From NCBI GenBank assembly GCA_022571575.1, contig JACZXN010000143.1, positions 1 through 5,615 of the forward strand: a DNA stretch of 5,615 bases, written 5' to 3'. Every line of letters begins with the position of its first letter. The first letter of the stretch is position 1. Source of the DNA: Chloroflexota bacterium (GTDB lineage Bacteria; Chloroflexota; Dehalococcoidia; UBA3495). The translations under genes were made by a program, and so were the position numbers. Shown in pieces: positions 5,576 through 5,615 of the stretch. A model generated the notes under the pieces. That model searched no databases. It had not been told where the DNA came from and saw nothing but the letters and a program-made list of their open reading frames with translations.

Positions 5576-5615
5576 ATGCCGACCAAACGCGATTTTCTAT
5601 CCGTAACCGACCTTA
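5576..5615 (+). CDS. argF: N-terminus of probable ornithine carbamoyltransferase (cut by window end)
   Basis: Only 13 codons are visible, reading MPTKRDFLSVTDL. The string KRDFLSxxDL is typical of the start of ornithine carbamoyltransferase, which makes citrulline from ornithine and carbamoyl phosphate in arginine synthesis. The ATG at 5576 is directly preceded by an in-frame TAG (5573-5575), so it is the earliest possible start of this frame. The Shine-Dalgarno is weak (a GGA at 5566-5568). It lies downstream of the TATAAT-bearing promoter candidate and is divergent from the thioesterase gene. The call rests on a very short match and could be a related carbamoyltransferase or something else. 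Confidence 0.5.
   Translation, partial: MPTKRDFLSVTDL

Noticed and set aside
1..5615. CRISPR array, tRNA, rRNA or transposase
   Set aside because: No regularly spaced repeats, tRNA-like cloverleaf, rRNA sequence or transposase motif was seen on either strand.

Overview
The window is bacterial, GC-rich in its genes and gene-dense. It holds three complete genes and two genes cut by the window edges, arranged + + / - - / +. The gene families are a ThDP-dependent enzyme of the acetolactate synthase group, a reductive-dehalogenase/QueG-like iron-sulfur protein, a pentapeptide-repeat/TIR protein and an FlK-like thioesterase. This mix resembles environmental Chloroflexota (Dehalococcoidia/SAR202 type). 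That placement is inference from gene content; no marker gene is present to confirm it.

Left part (1-3122, + strand): the 3' portion of a ThDP enzyme gene (its start lies upstream of the window) is followed by an AT-rich 221-bp gap. The gap carries a tandem 9-bp repeat, a promoter candidate with a perfect TTGACA, and a strong Shine-Dalgarno. It leads into a 424-aa protein with two cysteine clusters of the reductive dehalogenase/epoxyqueuosine reductase type. That gene appears to be its own transcription unit, closed by a perfect 19-bp-stem terminator.

Middle (3123-3601): a 479-bp convergent intergenic region. It holds the terminator of the iron-sulfur gene, about 340 bp of hairpin-rich sequence with no convincing gene, and a terminator serving the minus-strand genes.

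Right part (3602-5292, - strand): an FlK-type hotdog thioesterase gene is followed, 62 bp later, by a gene for a pentapeptide-repeat protein with a C-terminal TIR-like domain; they are probably co-transcribed. The 283-bp region upstream is divergent. It carries GGCCGGCC repeats, a weak minus-strand promoter, a perfect TATAAT on the plus strand, and a leader before the first 13 codons of a gene whose N-terminus looks like ornithine carbamoyltransferase.

The genes do not form one evident pathway. The most interesting items are the TIR domain without a readable WxxxE catalytic motif, the stand-alone cytoplasmic RdhA/QueG-like protein, the FlK-like thioesterase that keeps the catalytic triad but not the fluoroacetyl-specific Phe lid, and the unexplained hairpin-rich intergenic block. 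Nothing here clearly amounts to a new multi-gene system.
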